Source: Bacteroidales bacterium
Lineage (GTDB): Bacteria > Bacteroidota > Bacteroidia > Bacteroidales > VadinHA17
DNA length: 21,976 nt
Direction of reading: 5' to 3'
NCBI GenBank assembly: GCA_027451265.1
Contig: DAIDJT010000012.1
Coordinates: 1 to 21,976, forward strand
This document shows positions 13,800 to 21,707 of the stretch, in pieces. The notes beneath the pieces were generated by a model, which had not been told where the DNA came from, ran no database searches, and saw only the letters and a program-made list of their open reading frames with translations. Every line of letters begins with the position of its first letter. Position 1 is the stretch's first letter. Both the position numbers and the translations under genes were made by a program.

Positions 13800-14309
13800 A
13801 TGAAGATCGGGGTGATTTCAGACACGCACGGCTGGATTGATCCGGCTGTTTATGAGTACTTTGCAGTGGTTGATGAGATATGGCATGCCGGTGATGCGGG
13901 AAATGCGGATGTGATCACCGCACTGGAGAAATTCAGGCCACTGCGTGCGGTATGGGGTAACGTTGACGGGACTGACGTCAGGATGGCCACGAAGGAGTAT
14001 CTCTTTTTCAGGGCTGGTTTAAAGAATGTTCTCATTATTCACATCGGTGGTTATCCGGGCAGGTATGCACCGCGTGCCCTTGCACTTATCAGGGAGCTTA
14101 AGCCTGATATCTTCGTCTGCGGGCACTCGCACATAGCTAAGGTAATATTCGACAAGACCCACGAAATGCTGTGCATTAACCCCGGCTCCGCCGGCCGCAC
14201 TGGCATCCACAAGGTGATGACAATGCTCCGTTTTGTGATAGAGGGTGAAAAGATAAGTGACATGGAAGTCATTGAGTTTGGCAACAGGGGCCGCACCCGG
14301 GGTCAGTGA
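13800..14309 (+). CDS. metallophosphoesterase, MJ0936/YfcE family
   Basis: This 169-residue calcineurin-like phosphodiesterase has the complete set of metal ligands: Asp8 and His10 in SDTHG, Asp32 in WHAGDAGN, Asn54 in WGNVD, His81 in IIHIGG, and His109/His111 in CGHSHIAK. The short length and NPGSAG end (residues 127-132) fit the MJ0936/YfcE branch, which hydrolyses phosphodiesters in vitro and whose natural substrates are mostly unknown. The protein is cytoplasmic, with no signal peptide. The ATG at 13800 starts on MKIGVISDTHG, as expected. It is divergent from rsmE by 62 bases. The stop TGA (14307-14309) sits inside a hairpin. The same frame stays open after it through a repeat tract on the forward strand, discussed separately. 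Confidence 0.93.
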   Translation: MKIGVISDTHGWIDPAVYEYFAVVDEIWHAGDAGNADVITALEKFRPLRAVWGNVDGTDVRMATKEYLFFRAGLKNVLIIHIGGYPGRYAPRALALIRELKPDIFVCGHSHIAKVIFDKTHEMLCINPGSAGRTGIHKVMTMLRFVIEGEKISDMEVIEFGNRGRTRGQ

Positions 14310-14321
14310 AACCGCCGGGTG
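14294..14321 (+). terminator. hairpin spanning the phosphoesterase stop codon
   Basis: CACCCGG (14294-14300) is the exact reverse complement of CCGGGTG (14315-14321), with a 14-base loop that holds the TGA stop. There is no T-run on either side, so terminator function is uncertain. The decamer GGTCAGTGAA also occurs twice here, at 14301 and 14321. Confidence 0.35.
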
Positions 14322-14420
14322 GTCAGTGAAGTCCTGCGGCATTACCGGCCTGCAGATGAAACAGCTGGTTCCTTTACCAGGTCTGCTGCACAGGTCTCAA
14401 GTTTCTTCCCGGTTCCTTCA

Positions 14421-14540
14421 GAAGTCAATTCAGACTGCCTGGTACTGCCAGAGGCCAACTCAGACAACCTGATACCACCCGGGGCCGATACAGACAGCCT
14501 AGTACTGCTCGAAGCCAATTCCCCCGCTCTCCATCCTCCG
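14421..14540 (+). repeat. four degenerate 30-bp tandem units
   Basis: Units begin at 14421, 14451, 14481 and 14511, each opening G[AG][AG]G[TC]C[AG]A; a weak fifth begins at 14541. Units 1-3 share CAGAC[TA][GA]CCT at positions 11-20. The tract straddles the 3' end of the reverse-strand 1493-residue gene, whose TAG stop lies in unit 3, and extends outward toward the phosphoesterase gene. Read forward, in the phosphoesterase frame, the units encode ten-residue repeats of the form E-A-N-S-D-x-L-x-x-P. The remaining intergenic bases 14310-14420 hold no other feature I can support. Confidence 0.65.
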
Positions 14541-17500
14541 GAGGAAGCTTCTCAGCCTGTCAGGCACACCCGGCATGTACTCAAAGCTCATCCGGGAATT
14601 GGAATTCGGATCTTTTCTCAGCTTATCCTTGGTGTTTGCAAGGATGTCGTTGTAGATCTGGCTGGAGGAATAGCTCATCAGAATCCCCCTGACGTAGGAG
14701 AACCAGTACCAGGTGTTGTCACCTGCCTTGAGGTAAATATCAAGCAGGTCACCGGACCTTTTCCTCTGCAGTTCCACCCATCCGTCAACATAGACGTTCA
14801 TAGGCTGGTCACCAATGAAACCTATTCCGATCTTTCCCCTTGATATGAATGACATTGTATATGGATTCCACTGCATGGTCACATCATTGAGCAGGAGCTG
14901 TGATGTATATTCCCTTGGAAGTGACCGTACCATGCCAAAGAGCTGCAGTTCCTCGCTGAGTTTTTTGGCAGCCTCCTCACCGAGAAGATCGCGCATTGCT
15001 TTCTGGTTGAACTCAGATGAAAGATTTACGGTCTTAAGTGTCGGGTTTGTCCTGATATCATCGGCCATGCTTTTCAGGGCTTCCGCGCTGAAGTGGAATG
15101 ATAATGCGAGCACGGAGCGTACCTCAACCCTGGATGAGTCAGTGTTGTGCGTGACGGTACCCGAGCTGTTCAGCTTCAGGAGGCCATAGTTTACGCTGAA
15201 ATCGATCTTACCCTCGCTGAGCAGGAGACACATGTTCCTGTCAAAGGTCACCATGTTTCCATGCCTCTTAAGATCAGCAAGCTTCTCCATTGAGGCGATA
15301 CGGTACCTCTCACTTCCTTTGTCATGGAAGAGATAACCCTCTGCATTAAGCAGCGGTGAATCACTCCATGAATGTCTCTCCGACAGAAATGCGCCATATA
15401 CGCCCGCGGAATCAAGCGTTACGAAGCTGCCTGAGAAGAGGAGGTTATCATCAATGTCACGGGGTTTGTCACTTATGGGGATCAGCACATTCCCGGGGTC
15501 AATCAGGGATGTGAACTTAACCTGTTTGCTATTGATGTTACTGCAGTCGGTCACTATTCCTGCCACACCGGTGAACAGGAGGTGGTCATTGGCTGACCGC
15601 AGGGTCACGTCACCTGCATATGTGAAAGCAGGGCTGAGGGTGAAGTTCTGGCTTGCAGGGATGTTGCCGGAGGCCCTGGTGGCCATTGTGTCAACCCGTA
15701 TTTCGCTGAAATCAATCACCTGGGTGCTGCCGTCAGCACTCCTGTAGTCATATTTGCCGGAGCCGTTGTAACTTGCACTGCTCTCGATGTTAAGTTTCGC
15801 CGAATGAATAAGGTGCCTGTTATTTACTGCCACCACGGCGCTTTCAGTAGGTCTAATGCGGGCTCCCCTTTCAATGTACAGTACTCCGCCACCTGGTTGG
15901 ATGAGGGCGTCAGCTACAGGAACATAGTTGACGTCTTTCACCATAAGATACTCATCTTTAAGAAAATAGGATGCTGATCCCGACTGGAACCTGAGGGTAT
16001 CCTTCATGTTGTTAGTAGAAAGGAATGTGGGTTTCTCCTCCATGCCATGCGGCACTTTAAGCAGTTCAGCCGGAGGCATGAGGGCAACGGACTCTCTTCC
16101 CTTTTGAGACATATCCATGATTTTCTTCTCCATGTCATACTCGAAGTTGGTCATTTTGGATATGTATTCTATCCCGGGCAGGGTCACGAATGATGAATCA
16201 GTGTTCAGCCAGAATGTTGCTTTCTGAGTGGCAAAATCAACATTCGTCCTGGCACCGCTTGCCACGAACCCGTATCCGCTGCCTTTAAGGGCCCGGAGGT
16301 AATAATCAGAGGTGTCAGCCTCGAATGACATCGGCCTGAAGGAGAAAGTTTCTGAGGTGATCCGGGCATCAGCCGTATTGACCTCACCCTGGCCTTTCAT
16401 CCTGTCAGGTTTCAGAATAAGTGTACCTGCCATTGTGGTTCCGTTGCCGAACATGCTGAATTCCTTTCCCTCGCTGTTCTTTGCAAACCATTCGTCCTGC
16501 CCGGTCAGCCACTGGATATCCACATCCTGTGACCTGAGAACAGGGAACCTTCCGGCAGGGTCAGGCTTCATGTCAAAGGTTTTCGCCCTGGTCAGCATGT
16601 AACCGGGGAAAAACCTGAATGTATCAGCCACGGCGGTAGCAGTCATGTGCTCAACCCTGCCATTCCCTATCAGGCCCGAGTTGCTCATGCTTAGATGGTT
16701 GTAAAGTCTTCCCCTGCCGTCAAAGATGGGGATCCCCTCCGGGGGAATGGTCATTGAGAACCCGAGGGATGTATCGGGCTGAACTGTCAGGGTCTGGCGC
16801 ATGGGTTCAATGATTCCTCCCCCGACAAATTCCCCGGACAGGGCCATCTCTGCATTTGTGTAATGGTCTATATTGTTATAAACGAACGGGTCAAGCCTGA
16901 AATAGAACTTGTCCTTCGGGTATAACCCGTCAAGGTTGGTTATCTCATCATAGAAGATATAGGAATCAGTTGTTGAGTTGATTATCGGGTATTGTTTAAG
17001 ACTTTTCAGCCCGGACTTATTTCGTGGGTCATCAATCCTCAGGTTAGCTGAGCCAAGCTCTATCATGTTATTAATCTGTCTGATAACCGGCCTGCCATAA
17101 GGATCTCTTTCACCGGTTTCAACGGCTATCTTGATTGAATCAATCTTCCCGAGCCTGATGTTGAAGGTGTCATAATTGAAAGAAAAGTCCTTCCCGTAGA
17201 TGGTGAAGAGCCCGGCATACACTATTCCGTTAAAGCTGACGGAACGGTTTTTGCCGATGATGAGGCGTCCGCCATAGGGTCTGATTGCAACGTTCTGGGA
17301 GTCGCTGAGCGAGACCCCGGTCACTCCCCTGATGTCAAGTGTATAGTCCTTCAGGTTCAGGATGGCATTTTCCTCGTTGTCCCTGGTCTCACTGAAAATG
17401 GCTATCGCGTCATAGTCCTTCTTCTTTGCGAAGGCTGCAATATAATCGTCAACCTTGGGTTTCACGGCAACCTCGTTGAAGTTGCGGTCATAGAAGAGGA

Positions 17501-18980
17501 AGCCGTTGTTTGCCAGCTCAATGCACAGGTCAGTTGTTTGTTCAACCGGCATACGTATTGCTTTGGCAAAGCTCTCCACAGGGAAAACGTCAAAACCGTA
17601 CTGTCTGGCATAATCCCTGATCCTGTACAATGGATGGACATCATCAAGCCGCATCAGCCTGAAGAAGTTAGCCTCATTGTAAAAGGATACCGATTCGAAT
17701 TTTGCTGATCCTATTGATGCTCCCCTGGTTCTTGACATGATGATGGCCGGCTTGTCCATATCCCATAGCAGGTGTTCGAAATAGAGGTCCATGTTATGGT
17801 AGGAGTCAAAATAAGGGCTTCGCGACAGCGGGCTGGTGGTGCGGAACATGCTTACTTCCCGGGTTTCGGTGTTGTAGGAAAATCCCAGGTTGGAGTGATA
17901 GATTGAATCTGTTCCCAGGTATAGGGTTGGTGAAGACTCATAGCTGCTTATTGAGTTCTGTGACAGGATGAAGTTCCTGGATGTGATTTTTATGGCGAGG
18001 GTGTCATCGCGGAACAGTTTCACGCTTGCCGGGAACCAGTTTGAACCTGTTCCCCTGACAATGGCGCCTTCAAGGGCAAGTCCGCCCTCGAAGTCAACTC
18101 CCTTGTAGATATTATCAATGAAGAACCTGGTCTCATATGTCTCGAAACGCGGCATGGTGGCCTTGTCAGGAGAGGTTATGTTTACAGCCCGGTCTGTCAG
18201 CCTGCCTGCTACGGGCTGCTGGAAATAGGTAGGGTGGGTGAGCTGCGCCGAGTCACAGGAGAACTCACTCCGCGTAACATCAATATCGAAATCTGATATC
18301 CTGGCAAAGACTTTTGACGGGTCGTAACCCGCCTTCTCCCAGGTCACCCGTCCTTCCTGGCAGTGGAGTCTGAAGATGTCAGGGTAGTAGGTGCCAGTGA
18401 AGTTCAGGATCCGGGTGCTGTCCTTACCCAGGTAGGCTGTAAGGGTGACAGCCTCAATATCAATTTTCAGTACTGTGTCACGTGCGAATTCGACCTTTCC
18501 TTCGGTGGCTTTCCACCTGACGGATCCAGAGGAATAGATTGTATTGTCTGCCAGGAGCAGGCCGGTCACTTCGATGAATTTTTCAACGGATGCGTTTGAA
18601 AACCGGGGATCGAAAGCCATTTCGCTCAGTCCTGTCAGCCATACATCTATTTCATCCTGCTTCTGATCTGTCTCAATGAAGTCAGTCAGGGTCCTTACAA
18701 AGAAGATAAAGCCCGGGACCTGGCTCAATCTGCGACCTCTGAGCTGGCTGGCAACGTTTACGATCCTGTACTTGACAGGCCCTGAAAAAACAGTGCTGTC
18801 ATAAAGCTGGCTGAAGAGATCAACCTCGGCCTTTTGCGGCTTGCTTACCAGTGTGCCCATGAAGGCAGCCAGCTCGGTGGTGAAACTGGCTGTGTCACCG
18901 GAGAACTGCATCTGAACCTGTGCTGAAAGGCCGGGAGCGATAGCAGTGGCAAAAAGAATGGCGATGATGATCTTCCTCAT
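14499..18980 (-). CDS. 1493-residue exported protein of unknown function
   Basis: This is a very large secreted protein. A cleavable signal peptide (MRKIIIAILFATAIAPGLSA, cleaved before Gln21) precedes about 1470 residues with no membrane segment. A helical N-terminal part to about residue 140 (VASQLRGRRLSQVPGFIFFVRTLTDF) is followed by long, strand-rich stretches. These read like repeated short beta-strand pairs, with phrases such as NTIYSSGSVRWKATEGKVEF, LTAYLGKDSTRILNFTG and GIVYAGLFTIYGKDFSFNYDTF. They recall OstA/LptA-type beta-taco folds, but I cannot prove this. The C-terminus is FLRRMESGGIGFEQY. I know large uncharacterised proteins of this kind in Bacteroidota but can name no family. 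It starts 7 bases after tpiA, as the last gene of the PAS-tmk-BT_3928-tpiA operon. A structural envelope role is an inference. Confidence 0.9.
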   Translation of the reverse strand: MRKIIIAILFATAIAPGLSAQVQMQFSGDTASFTTELAAFMGTLVSKPQKAEVDLFSQLYDSTVFSGPVKYRIVNVASQLRGRRLSQVPGFIFFVRTLTDFIETDQKQDEIDVWLTGLSEMAFDPRFSNASVEKFIEVTGLLLADNTIYSSGSVRWKATEGKVEFARDTVLKIDIEAVTLTAYLGKDSTRILNFTGTYYPDIFRLHCQEGRVTWEKAGYDPSKVFARISDFDIDVTRSEFSCDSAQLTHPTYFQQPVAGRLTDRAVNITSPDKATMPRFETYETRFFIDNIYKGVDFEGGLALEGAIVRGTGSNWFPASVKLFRDDTLAIKITSRNFILSQNSISSYESSPTLYLGTDSIYHSNLGFSYNTETREVSMFRTTSPLSRSPYFDSYHNMDLYFEHLLWDMDKPAIIMSRTRGASIGSAKFESVSFYNEANFFRLMRLDDVHPLYRIRDYARQYGFDVFPVESFAKAIRMPVEQTTDLCIELANNGFLFYDRNFNEVAVKPKVDDYIAAFAKKKDYDAIAIFSETRDNEENAILNLKDYTLDIRGVTGVSLSDSQNVAIRPYGGRLIIGKNRSVSFNGIVYAGLFTIYGKDFSFNYDTFNIRLGKIDSIKIAVETGERDPYGRPVIRQINNMIELGSANLRIDDPRNKSGLKSLKQYPIINSTTDSYIFYDEITNLDGLYPKDKFYFRLDPFVYNNIDHYTNAEMALSGEFVGGGIIEPMRQTLTVQPDTSLGFSMTIPPEGIPIFDGRGRLYNHLSMSNSGLIGNGRVEHMTATAVADTFRFFPGYMLTRAKTFDMKPDPAGRFPVLRSQDVDIQWLTGQDEWFAKNSEGKEFSMFGNGTTMAGTLILKPDRMKGQGEVNTADARITSETFSFRPMSFEADTSDYYLRALKGSGYGFVASGARTNVDFATQKATFWLNTDSSFVTLPGIEYISKMTNFEYDMEKKIMDMSQKGRESVALMPPAELLKVPHGMEEKPTFLSTNNMKDTLRFQSGSASYFLKDEYLMVKDVNYVPVADALIQPGGGVLYIERGARIRPTESAVVAVNNRHLIHSAKLNIESSASYNGSGKYDYRSADGSTQVIDFSEIRVDTMATRASGNIPASQNFTLSPAFTYAGDVTLRSANDHLLFTGVAGIVTDCSNINSKQVKFTSLIDPGNVLIPISDKPRDIDDNLLFSGSFVTLDSAGVYGAFLSERHSWSDSPLLNAEGYLFHDKGSERYRIASMEKLADLKRHGNMVTFDRNMCLLLSEGKIDFSVNYGLLKLNSSGTVTHNTDSSRVEVRSVLALSFHFSAEALKSMADDIRTNPTLKTVNLSSEFNQKAMRDLLGEEAAKKLSEELQLFGMVRSLPREYTSQLLLNDVTMQWNPYTMSFISRGKIGIGFIGDQPMNVYVDGWVELQRKRSGDLLDIYLKAGDNTWYWFSYVRGILMSYSSSQIYNDILANTKDKLRKDPNSNSRMSFEYMPGVPDRLRSFLRRMESGGIGFEQY

Positions 18981-18987
18981 GGGCTTT

Positions 18988-19746
18988 TCAGAGTGAGTTA
19001 ACTATGCTGCAAAATTCCTCCTTTACCAGTGATGCGCCGCCAATAAGTCCGCCGTCAACGTCAGAATTGGCGAAGAGCTCTGCAGCATTTGATGCTTTGC
19101 AGCTTCCGCCGTACAGGATTGTGGTATCTCCGGCTGTTTCCTTCCCGTATTTTTTTTCAACCAGTCCCCGGATAAAGCTGTGCATCTCCTGTGCCTGGGC
19201 AGGGCTGGCGGTCACACCTGTACCGATGGCCCATACCGGTTCATAGGCGATGACACATCTCCTGAAATCTTCCGCTGACAGGCCAAAAAGGCCTTTCTCA
19301 AGCTGGCGTTTCACTACATCAAAATGAATGTTCCCTTCCCGTTCGGCAAACACCTCGCCGCAGCAGAAGATAACCCTCAGTCCGTTTCGCAGTGCTTCAG
19401 CCGTTTTGGATTCGAGCAGCTCATCATTCTCGCCGTACAGGGTACGTCTTTCTGAATGTCCCAAAATGACGCTTCCCGCGCCGGTGCTCCTGATCATTGA
19501 AGCAGAGACTTCTCCCGTATAGGCCCCTGACTTGTGGTCATTGCAGTTCTGGGCTCCGAAGGTGAGGCCCGGAGCGGTGAGCAGCCCGCCGACCATGCCC
19601 AGGTGAATAAAAGGAGTGCACAGAATCACCTCCTTGCCTGAAAGGGGATTTGCTTTAAAATACTCGTTCAGTCCATCAGCAAGCGCCATGCCCTCATTCA
19701 GGTTCATATTCATTTTCCAGTTACCTGCAACTATTTTCTTTCTCAT
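18988..19746 (-). CDS. tpiA: triosephosphate isomerase
   Basis: TpiA interconverts dihydroxyacetone phosphate and glyceraldehyde 3-phosphate in glycolysis and gluconeogenesis. The protein has 252 residues, a standard length. The catalytic residues are in place: Lys11 in AGNWKMN, His97 in ILGHSERR, and Glu169 in IAYEPVWAIGTG, whose continuation forms the mobile loop 6. The phosphate-gripping glycines appear in ILYGGSCKASN and GGLIGGASL. The ATG at 19746 begins on MRKKIVAGNWKMN, as usual. It lies 22 bases after the BT_3928-like gene and 7 bases before the giant exported protein gene, all on the reverse strand, so an operon is likely. Identification is certain. Confidence 0.98.
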   Translation of the reverse strand: MRKKIVAGNWKMNMNLNEGMALADGLNEYFKANPLSGKEVILCTPFIHLGMVGGLLTAPGLTFGAQNCNDHKSGAYTGEVSASMIRSTGAGSVILGHSERRTLYGENDELLESKTAEALRNGLRVIFCCGEVFAEREGNIHFDVVKRQLEKGLFGLSAEDFRRCVIAYEPVWAIGTGVTASPAQAQEMHSFIRGLVEKKYGKETAGDTTILYGGSCKASNAAELFANSDVDGGLIGGASLVKEEFCSIVNSL

Positions 19747-19768
19747 CTTGGTTTTATGTTTAGAGTTA

Positions 19769-21004
19769 TTATCTGTTGTTTTCCAATGTTCTTTTTGTCC
19801 TGAACGGAAGAGTAAGTGCTACGGCCAGCAATACAGACAAAAGTGCTGTAAAGGCTGTCAGCCTGTTGCCCGCAGCTGCCTGTGCCCGGAGTGCAAGTGC
19901 ATTGAGGTCGCCATCCCTGAATCTTGCAGGATCAGGAAGGTTGTGGTATGACCATTTGGCCGCTACCGTTCCGTTATGAAGAAGCACAAACCCCGGATCG
20001 GATCTTAATATTGTCTTCAGTGTTGTCTCATCGGCATACAGTGCGCTGAATCCGGTCACAAGAGGCCCTGCTGTGGAAGGAGAAGTGGCGGTCACAATGT
20101 GAAAGTCAGTGCCTCTCTTCTGCAATTCAATGCCCAGATTGTAACCTTTCATCAGCCCGTCGCGGTCAGACTCTTCAAGCCTCCGGGCAATCATAAGGAC
20201 AACATCACTGTTCTGCCTGGTTACCTGTTCCGTCATATCCACTCCCTGTTCAGTCATAAGGGTGAATCCGTGGATGGGAGGCTCATACCCCTTTGATATA
20301 AGAACGGATTTCTGGTCGATGAATTTCCACGCGGTGTCATCTGCAGGATAATTTTCAAGAGTAAATTCCTGTTGAACCCCGTTTTTTTCATAGATGAACC
20401 TGATGTCATACCTGTCCGGCTCGGCACCAGGGGGGATTGTCATGCTCTCCGGAATATTGGTCCCGATCCGGTAAGGCCTGAAATCAATCACCGGCAGGTA
20501 GGTCAGATTCATTCTCATGAAAAGGAGAAACAGGAAAATATATGCAATCGTGAAGTTGAGACCGGACTTTACCGGCATGACGCCGGTCTCATCGTTTCTC
20601 ATGATAAAGGTGAAGACTACGGGAATGATTATTATCACGTTCTTTATGAATGTCTGCCAGTTGGTGAGTATGATAGCATCACCGAAGCAGCCGCAGTCAG
20701 ATACCGGGTTCCAGATAGCCAGAACAAGTGTCAGGGGTGTGAATATGGCCATGAAAATGGCGGCCATCCATGATGCGGGCTTAATGAGTGCCCCTGACAG
20801 GAGCATCATTCCCGTGACAAATTCCACAAGGCATAGCACGATTGAAAGGGGAAGGGCAAGGTCACCGAGAAAATCCATCCGGAATGCGGTAAAGTAATCC
20901 CCCAGCTTGAATGCCGTTCCCATAGGGTCAATTCCTTTAACAAACCCTGAAAAAGCAAATAGCAGTCCTGTCAAAAACCTGGCAATCTGTGTCAGCAGTT
21001 TCAT
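19769..21004 (-). CDS. BT_3928-like DoxX/MauE-type membrane protein
   Basis: This 411-residue inner-membrane protein has several hydrophobic segments in the first 165 residues (about 5-24, 50-70, 77-98, 119-137, 147-165). Its SDCGCFGDA motif (Cys104, Cys106) is typical of DoxX/MauE-type proteins that handle quinones or disulfides. After the membrane part comes an extracytoplasmic domain (about 170-375) with VLMIARRLEESD, then FHIVTATSP and LRSDPGFVLLHNGTVAAKW. This resembles a thioredoxin-like fold but has no cysteine, so it cannot act as a thiol enzyme itself. A last hydrophobic segment (about 384-404) ends in a basic tail. The order BT_3928-like then tpiA is one I recall from Bacteroidota genomes. 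It overlaps tmk by 4 bases (ATGA). The function is unproven; a redox role is inferred from the CGC motif. Confidence 0.85.
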   Translation of the reverse strand: MKLLTQIARFLTGLLFAFSGFVKGIDPMGTAFKLGDYFTAFRMDFLGDLALPLSIVLCLVEFVTGMMLLSGALIKPASWMAAIFMAIFTPLTLVLAIWNPVSDCGCFGDAIILTNWQTFIKNVIIIIPVVFTFIMRNDETGVMPVKSGLNFTIAYIFLFLLFMRMNLTYLPVIDFRPYRIGTNIPESMTIPPGAEPDRYDIRFIYEKNGVQQEFTLENYPADDTAWKFIDQKSVLISKGYEPPIHGFTLMTEQGVDMTEQVTRQNSDVVLMIARRLEESDRDGLMKGYNLGIELQKRGTDFHIVTATSPSTAGPLVTGFSALYADETTLKTILRSDPGFVLLHNGTVAAKWSYHNLPDPARFRDGDLNALALRAQAAAGNRLTAFTALLSVLLAVALTLPFRTKRTLENNR

Positions 21005-21690
21005 CTCAGAATTTTCCTTTCCTTGAGTTTGTTCAGTATCATTCCAAAGATCTCTTCCGGAGCCGGCATCATGTTATCATCATCGCGGCAGTTGATTACC
21101 TGCAGGTTTTCATCGTCCACAGCCACTGCCTTGTACATATCGCGTACCCTCTTCTGGAACTCAAGACTGCTCTCGTGGATATCACTGTTGCCCAGAAGAT
21201 AGGTCCTGTCATCTCCGAGCCTCCGGTTCATCAGTTTCTCCTCGGTGAACCTGAACGGAACATCAAGGAATATGTTAATGTCCGGTTTCGGGATGCCAAA
21301 ATGTTCAAACTCCAGTTTCAGTATCCACTCCCTCAGCCTGATCACCTCAGCCTCAGTATGCATTTTGGCGCACTGATAGGCGATGTTGGAATAGGTATAA
21401 CGATCAAGGATGACGAAGTATTTCTCTTCGAGCCATGTTTCTATCATCGGTGCGGCATCTTTCCTGTCGCCGGCATAGAGCATGGCGACCAGGTAGGGGT
21501 CAACACTGCCGATGTCACCGAACTCGCCTCTGAGGAATCGTGCTATCAGTTCACCGAACCAGGGAGAATCAGTCCTTGGAAAGTGAATGTACCTGCATTG
21601 CATCTGCCTGGCAGCAAACCACTCCCTGAGCAGGGTAATCTGGGTTGATTTGCCGGCGCCGTCAAGACCTTCAATAACAATTAGTTTCAT
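21001..21690 (-). CDS. tmk: thymidylate kinase
   Basis: Tmk phosphorylates dTMP to dTDP with ATP, an essential step to dTTP. The protein has 229 residues, slightly longer than the usual 205-215, mainly at the C-terminus (KLKERKILR). P-loop GLDGAGKST lies at 8-16, followed by the base-specific LREWF helix. The DRY motif (96-98, ILDRYTYSNIAYQ) and PKPDINIFLDVP (135-146) are family hallmarks, and a LID-like RRLGDDRTYL segment follows. Arg39 in FPRTDSP fits the substrate phosphate site. The ATG at 21690 begins on MKLIVIEGLDG, as expected. It lies 17 bases after the PAS gene and overlaps the BT_3928-like gene by 4 bases, implying translational coupling. Confidence 0.95.
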   Translation of the reverse strand: MKLIVIEGLDGAGKSTQITLLREWFAARQMQCRYIHFPRTDSPWFGELIARFLRGEFGDIGSVDPYLVAMLYAGDRKDAAPMIETWLEEKYFVILDRYTYSNIAYQCAKMHTEAEVIRLREWILKLEFEHFGIPKPDINIFLDVPFRFTEEKLMNRRLGDDRTYLLGNSDIHESSLEFQKRVRDMYKAVAVDDENLQVINCRDDDNMMPAPEEIFGMILNKLKERKILR

Positions 21691-21707
21691 GACTCAGTGG
21701 TATGGTT

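Noticed and set aside
14421..14540. CRISPR-like array
   Set aside because: Units are contiguous with no unique spacers and are degenerate, and no cas gene is present.
14319..14843. Full 174-residue forward reading frame opposite the end of the 1493-residue gene
   Set aside because: The distal two thirds lie antisense to a clearly coding C-terminus and show no protein-like pattern; only the repeat part is kept as a finding.
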